A DNA stretch of 16,496 nucleotides, from positions 1 through 16,496 of the forward strand of contig URMA01000066.1 in NCBI GenBank assembly GCA_900548875.1. The letters are read 5' to 3'. The DNA comes from an uncultured Porphyromonadaceae bacterium. Its GTDB lineage: Bacteria > Bacteroidota > Bacteroidia > Bacteroidales > Muribaculaceae. The position numbers and the translations under genes were made by a program. Of the stretch, positions 1 to 7,854 are shown piece by piece (position 1 is the first letter of the stretch; every line of letters begins with the position of its first letter). A model generated the notes under the pieces. That model was not told the origin of the DNA and searched no databases. It saw only the letters and a list, made by a program, of their open reading frames with translations.

Positions 1-1341
1 CGTGATTCCGGCGAGGTGGCATCGGTGAGAATCAATGTGGGCGACGAGGTGCATTTCCGTTCGCTTGCCGATGGCGTTGATTCATGGAACTGGACCTTTG
101 AAGGCGGCAATCCGGCTTCGTCGACCGACGAAAATCCGGTGGTGCGCTACGATGCGCCCGGAAAATATGCCGTGAAACTGGTGGTTGGAAACGGGACGGA
201 AACGGCTGAAATTGTCCGCGATGCGTTTGTCGAGGTGTCGGAAGTGGCGCCGAAAGCCATTATCGGTTTGCCCGAAGAAGGCTATCTGTCGCCGTGGACG
301 GGATGTTTCGTGCCGGTGGGAGTGCCGTTGCAGTTCCGCGATTTGTCTACGGGTTCTCCTACAGCCTGGGAATGGCAGCTTCAAGGTACAGACAATGAAA
401 ACACGACGGAGCAGAACCCCGTGGCAGCCTATCTGAAAAAAGGTGCCTACAGCTTGTCGTTGCGAGTGAGCAACAGTGCCGGTGTGAGCACCGATATTCT
501 GCAATATGCCGTGCAGGCAGGCGGAGCACAATATATCTGGAACATTGCGCCGGAGGAAAATTCCTCATTGGCGCCTATCGATTTGTCGTTCTTCGGTTAC
601 TACGGAGGCACGAACTGGTTGGGCATGGAAGCCTTTGCCGAGCATTTTGCCGCACCGCTCGCTCCGGCAACGGTGAGTGAGGTGGCCATTTATTTCGCTT
701 CAATTGATGCGGTGACAACGGATGCCGTGATAACCGTTGCGCTGACGGATGTCGACGATAAAGGCATGCCGGGCAACGTATTGGCAAGCGCATCGCTTCC
801 GGTCACGGAGTTGCAGTATTCCGACGATACGTTTAAGGAAACCGTGTTTAAGTTTGCCGCACCTGTGCAGGTTACCGATGAGTTTTTCATTACGGTAAGC
901 GGTTTCCCGAACAAAGACAATGGGGTGGCGGTCGACAACGTGGCCATGTTCTGCTCTCCGAAGCGGGAAGCAGGCGGAAAGTGCACGACCTATCATCTGT
1001 TGCAGGAATGGGACGACAACGACCAGCCGACGGGCAAAGTGGAATGGTTCAAGGGTGACGAAGCAATATCCTTTGCTCTCTGTCCGTTATTGGACTATGG
1101 TGACGATGCCACGGTGACCGATGTCGTGTCGGCGGATGTACGTGTGTTCGTTGCCGGCGGTATGCTGCGAATCGAAGCCTCGGAAGGCTATCAGAAAGCC
1201 ACTGTCTACAGCCTTGGCGGAACGGCCCTGCTGACAGCCACTGGCGAAGCGGAAATCTCGCTCGACAGCCTTCCCCGCGGCATCTATATCGTAGCCGTCG
1301 AATCCAACGGCAAGCACGTTACGGCAAAGATTGTGAAATGA
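1..1341 (+). CDS. Secreted PKD-repeat protein with T9SS-type C-terminal sorting domain (5' end missing)
   Basis: The frame is open to the left edge, so the start lies outside the window and the GTG at 16 is only an internal codon. Counting residues from that codon, two PKD-type immunoglobulin-like repeats are visible at about 5-74 and 98-167, each with the WxWxxxG/Q core followed by the NPVxxY and GxY strands. Residues about 175-360 look like a beta-rich domain I cannot name. The last ~70 residues (about 372-441) resemble the type A sorting domain of type IX secretion, ending in the usual GIYIV...K pattern with a basic tail. Proteins of this build are secreted and often surface-attached; many are peptidases or adhesins, but any catalytic domain would lie upstream. 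The hairpin at 1368-1396 ends the unit. I am confident of the PKD repeats, fairly confident of the sorting domain, and do not know the activity. Confidence 0.85.
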   Translation, partial: RDSGEVASVRINVGDEVHFRSLADGVDSWNWTFEGGNPASSTDENPVVRYDAPGKYAVKLVVGNGTETAEIVRDAFVEVSEVAPKAIIGLPEEGYLSPWTGCFVPVGVPLQFRDLSTGSPTAWEWQLQGTDNENTTEQNPVAAYLKKGAYSLSLRVSNSAGVSTDILQYAVQAGGAQYIWNIAPEENSSLAPIDLSFFGYYGGTNWLGMEAFAEHFAAPLAPATVSEVAIYFASIDAVTTDAVITVALTDVDDKGMPGNVLASASLPVTELQYSDDTFKETVFKFAAPVQVTDEFFITVSGFPNKDNGVAVDNVAMFCSPKREAGGKCTTYHLLQEWDDNDQPTGKVEWFKGDEAISFALCPLLDYGDDATVTDVVSADVRVFVAGGMLRIEASEGYQKATVYSLGGTALLTATGEAEISLDSLPRGIYIVAVESNGKHVTAKIVK

Positions 1342-1367
1342 CAGTAGAATTTAAATAATTGAATATT

Positions 1368-1396
1368 AGGGGCGTCCGTATTTCAAGGATGCCCCT
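1368..1396 (+). terminator. Hairpin terminator after the PKD protein gene
   Basis: A 10-bp stem (1368-1377 with 1387-1396, one G-T pair) closes a 9-nt loop 26 bp after the stop codon. No clear T-run follows, so it is either a weak intrinsic terminator or an RNA-stabilising 3' hairpin. Confidence 0.55.
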
Positions 1397-1448
1397 GCCA
1401 TTCTAAAAATTAGGCTGCTTTTCTATCAAATATGATTGAAATTTTCCG

Positions 1449-1456
1449 TATCTTTG
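1449..1456 (+). promoter_or_regulatory. Candidate Bacteroidetes -7 element for the DUF4062 gene
   Basis: TATCTTTG is an exact match to the TAnnTTTG -7 element of Bacteroidetes housekeeping promoters and lies 106 bp before the ATG at 1563. No good TTTG -33 element sits at the usual 19-bp spacing, so the call is tentative. It would give a leader of about 100 nt. Confidence 0.4.
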
Positions 1457-1483
1457 AAGAAGATAGGATACGGTTCGGGATAA

Positions 1484-1512
1484 AAAATATCAGAAATAAG
1501 TTTTGATATTTT
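1484..1512. repeat. 9-bp AT-rich inverted repeat in the leader of the DUF4062 gene
   Basis: AAAATATCA at 1484-1492 and TGATATTTT at 1504-1512 are perfect inverted copies separated by 11 nt. They lie downstream of the candidate -7 element and 50 bp before the start codon. This could be an operator for a dimeric regulator, possibly the winged-helix protein encoded just downstream, or a weak RNA hairpin. The surroundings are AT-rich, so chance is not excluded. Confidence 0.35.
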
Positions 1513-1562
1513 ATTCTCCATTCACTTTTATCTATTTTATAAAATCTTGACAGTTCAATTTT

Positions 1563-3020
1563 ATGAAGCGTATAAGAATATTCATTAGCAGTGTTCAGCG
1601 TGAATTTGCTGAAGAACGGGCCATGCTTTGTCATTATATTCGGACGGATGCTTTGTTAGGTAAGTTCTTTGAGCCGTTTATTTTTGAGGAAGTTCCGGCG
1701 AATGAATACCCGACATGTCAAGTGTATTTGAAAGAAGTTGAAATGTGTGATATATATCTTGGACTTTATGGTAATTTGTACGGATATGAGGACGAGGAAG
1801 GCATATCACCAACTGAACGCGAATATGATTTGGCTGCAAAACTTCATAAAAGCCGGTTGATTTTCATAAAAAGCCTAAACGAAGAAAAACGGCATCCTAA
1901 AGAGTCCGCTTTAATAAGAAAAGTGGAGCGCGATATTGTTCGTAAGACTTTTGTGGATGTTGACGGACTGCGTACTTCCGTATATGCCTCTCTTGTTCGC
2001 TATCTTGAAGAAAAAGAATATATCCGTTGGAAACCTTTTGATGCGGCTTGTGACAATGGCGCAACCTTGGATGAGTTAGATGAGGATAAAATGAGGAATT
2101 TTATTCATATGGCTCGCATAAAAAGGAACTTTCCTCTACCGGTGGAAACATCTCCGGTTGCCTTGCTGTCACATTTGGATTTGATTGACGATAGTGGCAG
2201 AATAGCCAATGCTGCATTATTGTTATTTGGAAAGAAACCTCAAAAATATTTCATTACTTCGGAGGTAAAGTGTGTTCAGTTTTACGGAAATGTGGTAGAA
2301 AAACCGATGCCGGCATACCAAATATACAGGGGCGATGTTTTCGAACTGGTGGATCAAGCAACCAGTTTTGTGATGAGTCGTATAGATAATTGGACAGGAA
2401 CTCGTGAGGAAGGAAATAATGCCGATGTTCCGACTCGTCCCGAATTGCCACTGGATGCTGTTAAGGAGGCTATCGTCAATGCTGTGTGTCATAGGGATTA
2501 CACAAGCAATGCTAGTGTACAGGTTATGTTGTTTCGCAATCGTTTGGAAATATGGAATCCGGGAGTATTGCCTTATGGATTGACTGTTCAGAAACTACAT
2601 GGTCCGCATAAATCGTTGCCTGCAAATCCTTTGCTTGCCGATCCGATGTATTGGAATGGATATATAGAAAAGGTGGGAACTGGAACTGAAGACATTATCA
2701 ATAAATGTCGTGATTATGGATTGAAAACACCGGAATTTTACCAGGAAGAGGATTTTAGAGTTGTCATTTGGAGAGTTGTTGAGTCCAAAAATGATCCAAA
2801 TTCGATCCAGAGCGATCCAAATTCGATCCAAGACGATCCAAAGGAAATGAAAGAACTTATAAGATTGATAAAGTGCGATGCTTCTATTTCAAGGGCAAAA
2901 TTGTCGAAACAACTTGGCTTGAGTGAGCGTCAAGTTAGAAAGATAATAGATCGATTACGAGCGGAAGGTCGGCTTGTGAGAAAAGGTGGTACGACAGGTA
3001 AATGGATTGTTCTCAAGTAG
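1563..3020 (+). CDS. DUF4062 / GHKL-type ATPase (COG2865-like) / winged-helix fusion protein
   Basis: A 485-residue protein of unusual build. Residues 3 to about 105 match DUF4062 (opening KRIRIFISSVQREFAEER, later YLGLYGNLYG and SPTEREYDLA). Residues about 175-405 match the back half of the COG2865 'RecG-like' ATP-binding proteins: an ALLLFGKKP segment at 218-226, a GHKL N-box with E302 and N306 in KEAIVNAVCHRDY, NPG at 332-334 and EKVGTGTEDI at 369-378. The AlbA_2/Schlafen DNA-binding domain that normally precedes this ATPase is absent, and DUF4062 occupies its place. A heptad linker (DPNSIQ twice, about 411-424) leads to a winged helix-turn-helix at about 428-483. The ATG at 1563 opens DUF4062 directly. 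The gene is visibly AT-richer than its neighbours, suggesting horizontal acquisition. A DNA-binding, ATP-dependent regulator or defence effector is inferred, not shown. Confidence 0.85.
   Translation: MKRIRIFISSVQREFAEERAMLCHYIRTDALLGKFFEPFIFEEVPANEYPTCQVYLKEVEMCDIYLGLYGNLYGYEDEEGISPTEREYDLAAKLHKSRLIFIKSLNEEKRHPKESALIRKVERDIVRKTFVDVDGLRTSVYASLVRYLEEKEYIRWKPFDAACDNGATLDELDEDKMRNFIHMARIKRNFPLPVETSPVALLSHLDLIDDSGRIANAALLLFGKKPQKYFITSEVKCVQFYGNVVEKPMPAYQIYRGDVFELVDQATSFVMSRIDNWTGTREEGNNADVPTRPELPLDAVKEAIVNAVCHRDYTSNASVQVMLFRNRLEIWNPGVLPYGLTVQKLHGPHKSLPANPLLADPMYWNGYIEKVGTGTEDIINKCRDYGLKTPEFYQEEDFRVVIWRVVESKNDPNSIQSDPNSIQDDPKEMKELIRLIKCDASISRAKLSKQLGLSERQVRKIIDRLRAEGRLVRKGGTTGKWIVLK
2793..2842 (+). 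repeat. 21-bp in-frame tandem repeat encoding the DPNSIQx linker
   Basis: Two near-identical 21-bp units (2793-2813, 2814-2834) and the first 8 bp of a third begin with GATCCAAA. They encode DPNSIQS, DPNSIQD and DPK at the junction of the ATPase and winged-helix domains. The unit length is a multiple of three, so gain or loss of copies keeps the frame and changes only linker length. Confidence 0.85.
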
Positions 3021-3074
3021 TAACACATATAATTTTATTAAATCGATTGTAAATAAGCAATAAATAAAACTGCG

Positions 3075-3851
3075 ATGAAAGAGAAACTGACGATAATAAA
3101 AGTGGGCGGCAAGATAGTGGAGGAGCCGGAAACGCTGGCTCGGTTGCTTGCCGATTTTGCAAAGGTAGAGGGCCGTAAGCTGCTGGTGCATGGCGGCGGC
3201 CGCTCGGCAACGAAAATGGCGGCACAGCTCGGCATTGAAACAAAGATGGTGGACGGTCGCCGTATCACCGACGAGGCAATGCTCGAAGTGGTGACGATGG
3301 TCTATGGCGGACTGGTGAACAAGCGCATTGTGGCAGGACTTCAGGCTGCGGGCGTAAATGCCGTAGGGCTGACGGGTGCCGACATGAATGTGGTGTTGAG
3401 TCATAAACGCCCGGTGAAGACCGTTGACTACGGTTGGGTCGGTGACGTGGAACGTGTTGATGCCGATGCCATCGCTACGCTTATCGACGGCGGCTATTGC
3501 CCTGTGATTGCCCCGCTTACCCACGACGGAAAAGGCAATATGCTGAACACTAATGCCGACACGATGGCGGGCGAGATGGCTAAAGCGATGGCCGACCGCT
3601 ACGACACAACACTGATGTTCTGCTTCGAAAAGGCGGGTGTGTTGCGCGACGAGAACGACGACAACAGCGTAATCGCCGAAATCACGCCGGAGGTGTATGC
3701 CCGGCTGAAGGCTGACGGCATCGTTTCGGGCGGTATGATTCCGAAACTCGACAATGCTTTTGCCTGCGTGGAAAAAGGGGTGTCGAGCGTGGTGATTACC
3801 CGTGCCGACCAGATTGCCGACCGCACGGCAGGCACGCATATCAGACTTTAG
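3075..3851 (+). CDS. argB: Acetylglutamate (or succinylglutamate) kinase
   Basis: This is a cytoplasmic amino-acid-kinase-fold enzyme, 258 residues, the normal length for the short ArgB form. It phosphorylates the gamma-carboxyl of N-acylglutamate in the second step of arginine synthesis. Visible motifs are the N-terminal KVGGKIVEE (K9, G11, G12), the substrate loop VHGGGRSAT at 38-46, GRRIT at 61-65, the NTNADTMAGE segment at 158-167 (N158, D162) and GGMIPKLDNA at 219-228 (K224). Some Bacteroides are known to run the pathway through N-succinyl intermediates, so the acyl group cannot be assigned from this protein alone. The gene stands alone: 54 bp after the DUF4062 gene, ended by its own terminator, with no other arg gene nearby. 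Base composition matches the host, unlike the gene before it. Confidence 0.95.
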   Translation: MKEKLTIIKVGGKIVEEPETLARLLADFAKVEGRKLLVHGGGRSATKMAAQLGIETKMVDGRRITDEAMLEVVTMVYGGLVNKRIVAGLQAAGVNAVGLTGADMNVVLSHKRPVKTVDYGWVGDVERVDADAIATLIDGGYCPVIAPLTHDGKGNMLNTNADTMAGEMAKAMADRYDTTLMFCFEKAGVLRDENDDNSVIAEITPEVYARLKADGIVSGGMIPKLDNAFACVEKGVSSVVITRADQIADRTAGTHIRL

Positions 3852-3884
3852 CCATACGAGATTAATTATTGATAACAATGTCCG

Positions 3885-3918
3885 ACAGCCGGGAAACAGC
3901 GCGTTTTCCGGCTGTTTT
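3885..3918 (+). terminator. Intrinsic terminator after argB
   Basis: ACAGCCGG at 3885-3892 pairs with CCGGCTGT at 3908-3915, and four further pairs (one G-T) extend the stem to 12 bp around a 7-nt loop. A T-run follows directly. It lies 33 bp past the argB stop and separates argB from the iron-uptake operon. Confidence 0.85.
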
Positions 3919-3998
3919 CGTGGGTAGGGAAGGGGTGTAATCACTATTTGTGGCGATTCGTTGGCAACGTAAGCCGGAAAAATACCAATAATATGCGA

Positions 3999-4029
3999 TT
4001 GATTCATTTTCGGAATCGGGGGAACTTTG
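3999..4029 (+). promoter_or_regulatory. Candidate promoter of the xus-like operon
   Basis: TTG at 3999-4001, a 20-bp gap, then GAACTTTG at 4022-4029, which is one base off TAnnTTTG. Transcription would start near 4036, about 16 nt before the receptor start codon. I see no convincing Fur-type palindrome, so iron control is expected from function but not shown by sequence. Confidence 0.4.
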
Positions 4030-4051
4030 CAACGGAAAATAAAAAAAGATT

Positions 4052-6424
4052 GTGTTGAAAAAAGTGCGTAGATTATTGGTTGTTTTACTGTCAGTGTGTT
4101 GCAGTCAGATGATGTCGCATGCTGCGGTTATTTCCGGAACGGTGGTGGCCGACAACGGTCAGCCGGTGGATTATGCTTCCGTTGTTTTTGCCGGGACGAG
4201 TATGGGATGCTTCACGGACGCCGAGGGGCGGTTCAGCATGGAGGCACCTGCAGGAAATTATCAATTGCATGTGTCGTCATTGGGTTTTCGGAAAAATGAG
4301 TCGAAAGTCAGTCTGTCCGACAACAATCCGCTTGCCGTAGAAGTGGTGTTGGCATCTGAAACGCAGGTGCTCGATGAGGTGGAAGTGGTCTCCAACGTTG
4401 TCAGCCGCGTGCAGCGTTCGGCTTTCAACGCCGTGGCACTCGATACGAAAGTGATGGAAAACACCTCACAGAATTTGAGCGATCTCCTATCGCAGGCTCC
4501 GGGCATGAAGTTGCGCGAGTCGGGCGGTGTCGGTTCCGACATGCAGCTGATGATGGACGGTTTCAGCGGCAAGCATATCAAAGTGTTTATCGACGGCGTG
4601 CCGCAGGAAGGAGTCGGCAGCTCGTTCAGCCTTAATAATATTCCGGTGAATTTTGCCGAGCGCATCGAGGTCTATCGGGGAGTGGTTCCCGTCGGGTTCG
4701 GTACGGATGCCATTGGCGGTGTCATCAATATCATTACGAAGAAAAAGAAAAACCGCTGGTTTTTGGATGCCTCCTATTCTTATGGTTTGTTTAATACCCA
4801 CAAGTCGTTTATTAATTTCGGGCATACCTTGAAAAATGGACTGATGTATGAGGTGAATCTTTTCCAGAATTATTCAGACAACAACTACAAGATTGAAACT
4901 CCGGTGAAGGACTTTGCGACGGGGGCCATCAACATGCGGAAAAAGGAGACGGTGGAGCGTTTTCATGACATGTATCACAACGAAGCCGTTGTTGCAAAAG
5001 TCGGAGTCGTAGGAAAAAACTGGGCTGACCGGCTGGTGTTCGGTTTTACGGCTTCCAACATGCACAAGGACATACAGACGGGCGTGCGCCAGGAGGTAGT
5101 GTTCGGAGCGAAATACCGTGAGGGTTATTCGCTGATGCCTTCGGTGGAATACCGCAAGCGCAATTTCCTTACGAAAGGACTGGAGGTGATGCTGACGGGG
5201 AACTATAACCACGACATTACCCACAACGTCGACACTTCGAACTATGAATACAACTGGCGCGGCGAGATTCGCCCTCTGCGCACGCCGGGCGAGCAGTCCT
5301 ATCAGTTCCTCCGTTCAATCAATCGCAACTGGAACGCTACTGCTACCGTCAACTATCGCATCGGCCGCGAGCATCTGTTTACATTCAACCATGTGTTCAA
5401 CTCTTTCCGTCGCAGCAACATGTCGCTGCTTGATGTTGACCGCGAGGAAGATGCCATTCCCAAGGAAACGGTGAAGAATATTGGCGGCCTTTCGTACCGC
5501 TTCATGCCGAATGACAAGTGGAACGCATCGGCATTCGGTAAATACTACCGGCAGTTTATGGCCGGACCCATGGCAACATCTATGGCGCAGGACGAGTTTG
5601 TGCGCACCACACGCGACATCGGAGCTTGGGGTTATGGTGTGGCCGGTACCTATTTTGTGCTGCCTTCCCTTCAGGCAAAACTGTCGTATGAGAAGGCCTA
5701 CCGCCTGCCGACAAACGAAGAAATGTTCGGCGATGAGGACCTGGAAACGGGCGACCTGACATTGCGTCCCGAAAACAGCGACAATGTGAACCTGAACATC
5801 AGCTTCAGCGAGAAGTTCCACGTTCATTCGCTGTACATTGACGGCGGATTGATTTACCGCGACACGAAGGACTATATCCAGCGGAAAATCACCAGCCTCA
5901 GCGGTGGAAAATATGGAGCGGCTTATGTGAACCACGGCCGGGTGCTGACGAAGGGATTTACGCTTTCGGCACGCTACGGGTTCAGCAAATGGCTGAGTGT
6001 GGGCGGAAACTTCACGCAGATGGATATCCGCGACCATGTGCGGACCGTCAGTGCCGGTTCGTCGCAGGAAAGCCTCACTTACGGCGAGCGTATGCCCAAC
6101 GTGCCTTACAGCTTTGCCAATTCCGACGTGACCTTTTATTGGAATGACCTGTTCCGAAAAGGCAACAAGCTGACGGTGACCTACGACAATCTCTATATGC
6201 ACAGCTTCCCGCTCTATTCGGAAGCATTGGGCAGCGAGTCGGATTACGTGGTGCCGACGCAATTTTCCCACAATCTGTCGGTGTCCTACAGCGTAGCCGG
6301 CGGCCGATATAATTTCTCGGTGGAGTGCCGCAATTTGACGAACGAGAAGTTGTACGACAATTTCAGTTTGCAGAAAGCCGGGCGTGCCTTCTATGGAAAA
6401 GTGAGAATCAGTTTAGGAAATTAA
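4052..6424 (+). CDS. xusA: TonB-dependent outer-membrane receptor, XusA-like (ferric siderophore uptake)
   Basis: A 790-residue outer-membrane receptor. Its N-terminus is a signal peptide (1-24, KKVRR then a hydrophobic stretch ending SHA). Next is a carboxypeptidase-regulatory-like beta-sandwich at about 26-103 (ISGTVVADNGQPVDYASV, LGF), a TonB-box-like LDEVEVVSN at 107-115, the plug at about 125-230 (LSDLLSQAPG, FIDGVP, IEVYRG, IGGVINIITKK), and a 22-strand-type barrel ending in ECRNLTNEKLYDNF and a final short strand. It would import ferric siderophore using TonB energy. The start is GTG at 4052; TTG at 4055 is the alternative. The two genes that follow (DUF4374 lipoprotein, PepSY protein) match the Xus xenosiderophore system of Bacteroides thetaiotaomicron in order and type. 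The family is certain; the Xus assignment and the siderophore are inferred from context. Confidence 0.85.
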   Translation: MLKKVRRLLVVLLSVCCSQMMSHAAVISGTVVADNGQPVDYASVVFAGTSMGCFTDAEGRFSMEAPAGNYQLHVSSLGFRKNESKVSLSDNNPLAVEVVLASETQVLDEVEVVSNVVSRVQRSAFNAVALDTKVMENTSQNLSDLLSQAPGMKLRESGGVGSDMQLMMDGFSGKHIKVFIDGVPQEGVGSSFSLNNIPVNFAERIEVYRGVVPVGFGTDAIGGVINIITKKKKNRWFLDASYSYGLFNTHKSFINFGHTLKNGLMYEVNLFQNYSDNNYKIETPVKDFATGAINMRKKETVERFHDMYHNEAVVAKVGVVGKNWADRLVFGFTASNMHKDIQTGVRQEVVFGAKYREGYSLMPSVEYRKRNFLTKGLEVMLTGNYNHDITHNVDTSNYEYNWRGEIRPLRTPGEQSYQFLRSINRNWNATATVNYRIGREHLFTFNHVFNSFRRSNMSLLDVDREEDAIPKETVKNIGGLSYRFMPNDKWNASAFGKYYRQFMAGPMATSMAQDEFVRTTRDIGAWGYGVAGTYFVLPSLQAKLSYEKAYRLPTNEEMFGDEDLETGDLTLRPENSDNVNLNISFSEKFHVHSLYIDGGLIYRDTKDYIQRKITSLSGGKYGAAYVNHGRVLTKGFTLSARYGFSKWLSVGGNFTQMDIRDHVRTVSAGSSQESLTYGERMPNVPYSFANSDVTFYWNDLFRKGNKLTVTYDNLYMHSFPLYSEALGSESDYVVPTQFSHNLSVSYSVAGGRYNFSVECRNLTNEKLYDNFSLQKAGRAFYGKVRISLGN

Positions 6425-6442
6425 TCATAAAAAATATCAGCT

Positions 6443-7831
6443 ATGAAATTGAATACATTTTATGCAGCCGTGGTAATGGCAGTGTTTGCTGTGCCTGCCT
6501 TTACATCCTGCTCGGAAGAGCCGGGAGGTGAGAAACAACCGACGGAAGGCGGAAGCCTTTCGAAATATGTGGTAGTGGCTTCCTACGATGATGCCAACTA
6601 TCTGTTGACGGCCGATACGCTCAGCATGGGAGAAATCACTACGAAAAACAATGGACAGACAACGGAAGCCGGCACAACATGGGTGTTCCACGGCAAAGAC
6701 TACCTTTACCGTCTTGTCTACAATCAGGGAAACTCCAGCGTGTCGTCATCCTACATCATGAATGCGCAGGGCAAACTGCAACAGCGCGATTATACTTACG
6801 AAATCAAGCGCTATACGTCGTACGGCACGTATAAGGACTATATCATTACCTCTTCGACCGGCGACATGAACGCTTCGTATGCCGATGAAAACGGCTATCT
6901 GCCACAGGGTTTCCTGTTTTCCTATCTGGATGTGAAAAACGAAACATTTGCAACCAATGCCCATGACATTACCGCTGAAAACTATCTTGGAAATGGCGAG
7001 TATGTGACGCTTTCGGGTATTCTGGAAGCTAACAGCCGAATTTACAGTGCGGCTGTACCTATGGGATTGAGCAAATATGGCGTAAAGGCCGAAGGTGGCA
7101 AATATGTGAAATATCCCGACCTTGTGAAGCAGGAATCCGGCGGACATGGCAGCAGTTCATATGAAAAAGGCGAATTGCAGTGGACACAATATCCCGATGA
7201 GTGTTGGGTGGCCATTTACAACGACGAGACTTTCCAGAATCCCACGTTGCTGAAAACCGACAAAATCAGCTATGCCTGCGGACGCTATAAGTCACGCTAT
7301 TACCAGACAATCTGGGCGGCGGGCAACGGTGATGTCTATGTGTTCTCACCGTCGTACGCGAAAGTGATGACCGACAAGCGTCAGCAAACTACGCTTCCTG
7401 CCGGAGTGGTGCGCATCAAGGCCGGCGAAATGCAGTTCGACGACAGTTATTACTGCAACTTGGAAGAACAGACCGGCGGAAGGTCGTTTCTTGCCTGCTG
7501 GCCGATTGCCGACGACTATTTCCTGCTGCTCATGTACGACCGTCCGCTGACGGAAAGCGGCTACGTAGCAACCGAAATGGCCGTGTTCAAGGCGGAAGAC
7601 AAGAAGCTGACCTATGTTCAGGGACTTCCTTCGTCGGATGTCATTTCCGGATTCGGCAATACTCCGTATATCGATGAGGCGGGCATTGCGCACGTTTGCG
7701 TAACGACTACCGATGGAAAGCCGGCTATCTATCAGATTGATCCGAAAACAGCCGTAGCTACCAAGGGACTTGTGGTGGATGCCGAGTCGGTGGTGGCAGT
7801 TGGAAAACTGGCGTATAAGGCTGAGAATTAA
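6443..7831 (+). CDS. xusB: DUF4374-type surface lipoprotein, XusB-like siderophore-binding protein
   Basis: A 462-residue lipoprotein. A signal peptide ends in the lipobox FTSC with the lipidated cysteine at residue 23. The next residues, SEE, are acidic, like the export signal that sends Bacteroidetes lipoproteins to the outer face. The mature part has repeating beta-rich blocks (VVVASYDDANYLLTAD near the start; VRIKAGEMQFDDSYYC; YIDEAGIAHVCVTTTDGKPAIYQID near the end), consistent with the beta-propeller expected for DUF4374. In the B. thetaiotaomicron Xus system the equivalent protein binds ferric enterobactin at the surface and passes it to the receptor. The gene starts 18 bp after the receptor gene, so the two are cotranscribed. 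Lipoprotein status is clear; the DUF4374 family call is from recognition of the sequence and its neighbours. Confidence 0.75.
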   Translation: MKLNTFYAAVVMAVFAVPAFTSCSEEPGGEKQPTEGGSLSKYVVVASYDDANYLLTADTLSMGEITTKNNGQTTEAGTTWVFHGKDYLYRLVYNQGNSSVSSSYIMNAQGKLQQRDYTYEIKRYTSYGTYKDYIITSSTGDMNASYADENGYLPQGFLFSYLDVKNETFATNAHDITAENYLGNGEYVTLSGILEANSRIYSAAVPMGLSKYGVKAEGGKYVKYPDLVKQESGGHGSSSYEKGELQWTQYPDECWVAIYNDETFQNPTLLKTDKISYACGRYKSRYYQTIWAAGNGDVYVFSPSYAKVMTDKRQQTTLPAGVVRIKAGEMQFDDSYYCNLEEQTGGRSFLACWPIADDYFLLLMYDRPLTESGYVATEMAVFKAEDKKLTYVQGLPSSDVISGFGNTPYIDEAGIAHVCVTTTDGKPAIYQIDPKTAVATKGLVVDAESVVAVGKLAYKAEN

Positions 7832-7854
7832 ATCCGTTTGCAATTCAATGTCAG

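Noticed and set aside
2955..4007. 350-codon minus-strand open frame opposite argB
   Set aside because: It mirrors argB, which has full family motifs; its translation is rich in His, Arg and Cys with no recognisable domain and it runs through the argB terminator.
3852..4051. Cobalamin or other riboswitch upstream of the TonB receptor
   Set aside because: Only a terminator and a candidate promoter are seen; the predicted leader is about 16 nt, too short for an aptamer.
5315..6271. 318-codon minus-strand open frame inside the TonB receptor gene
   Set aside because: It lies wholly opposite a clear barrel-coding region and shows no family motif.
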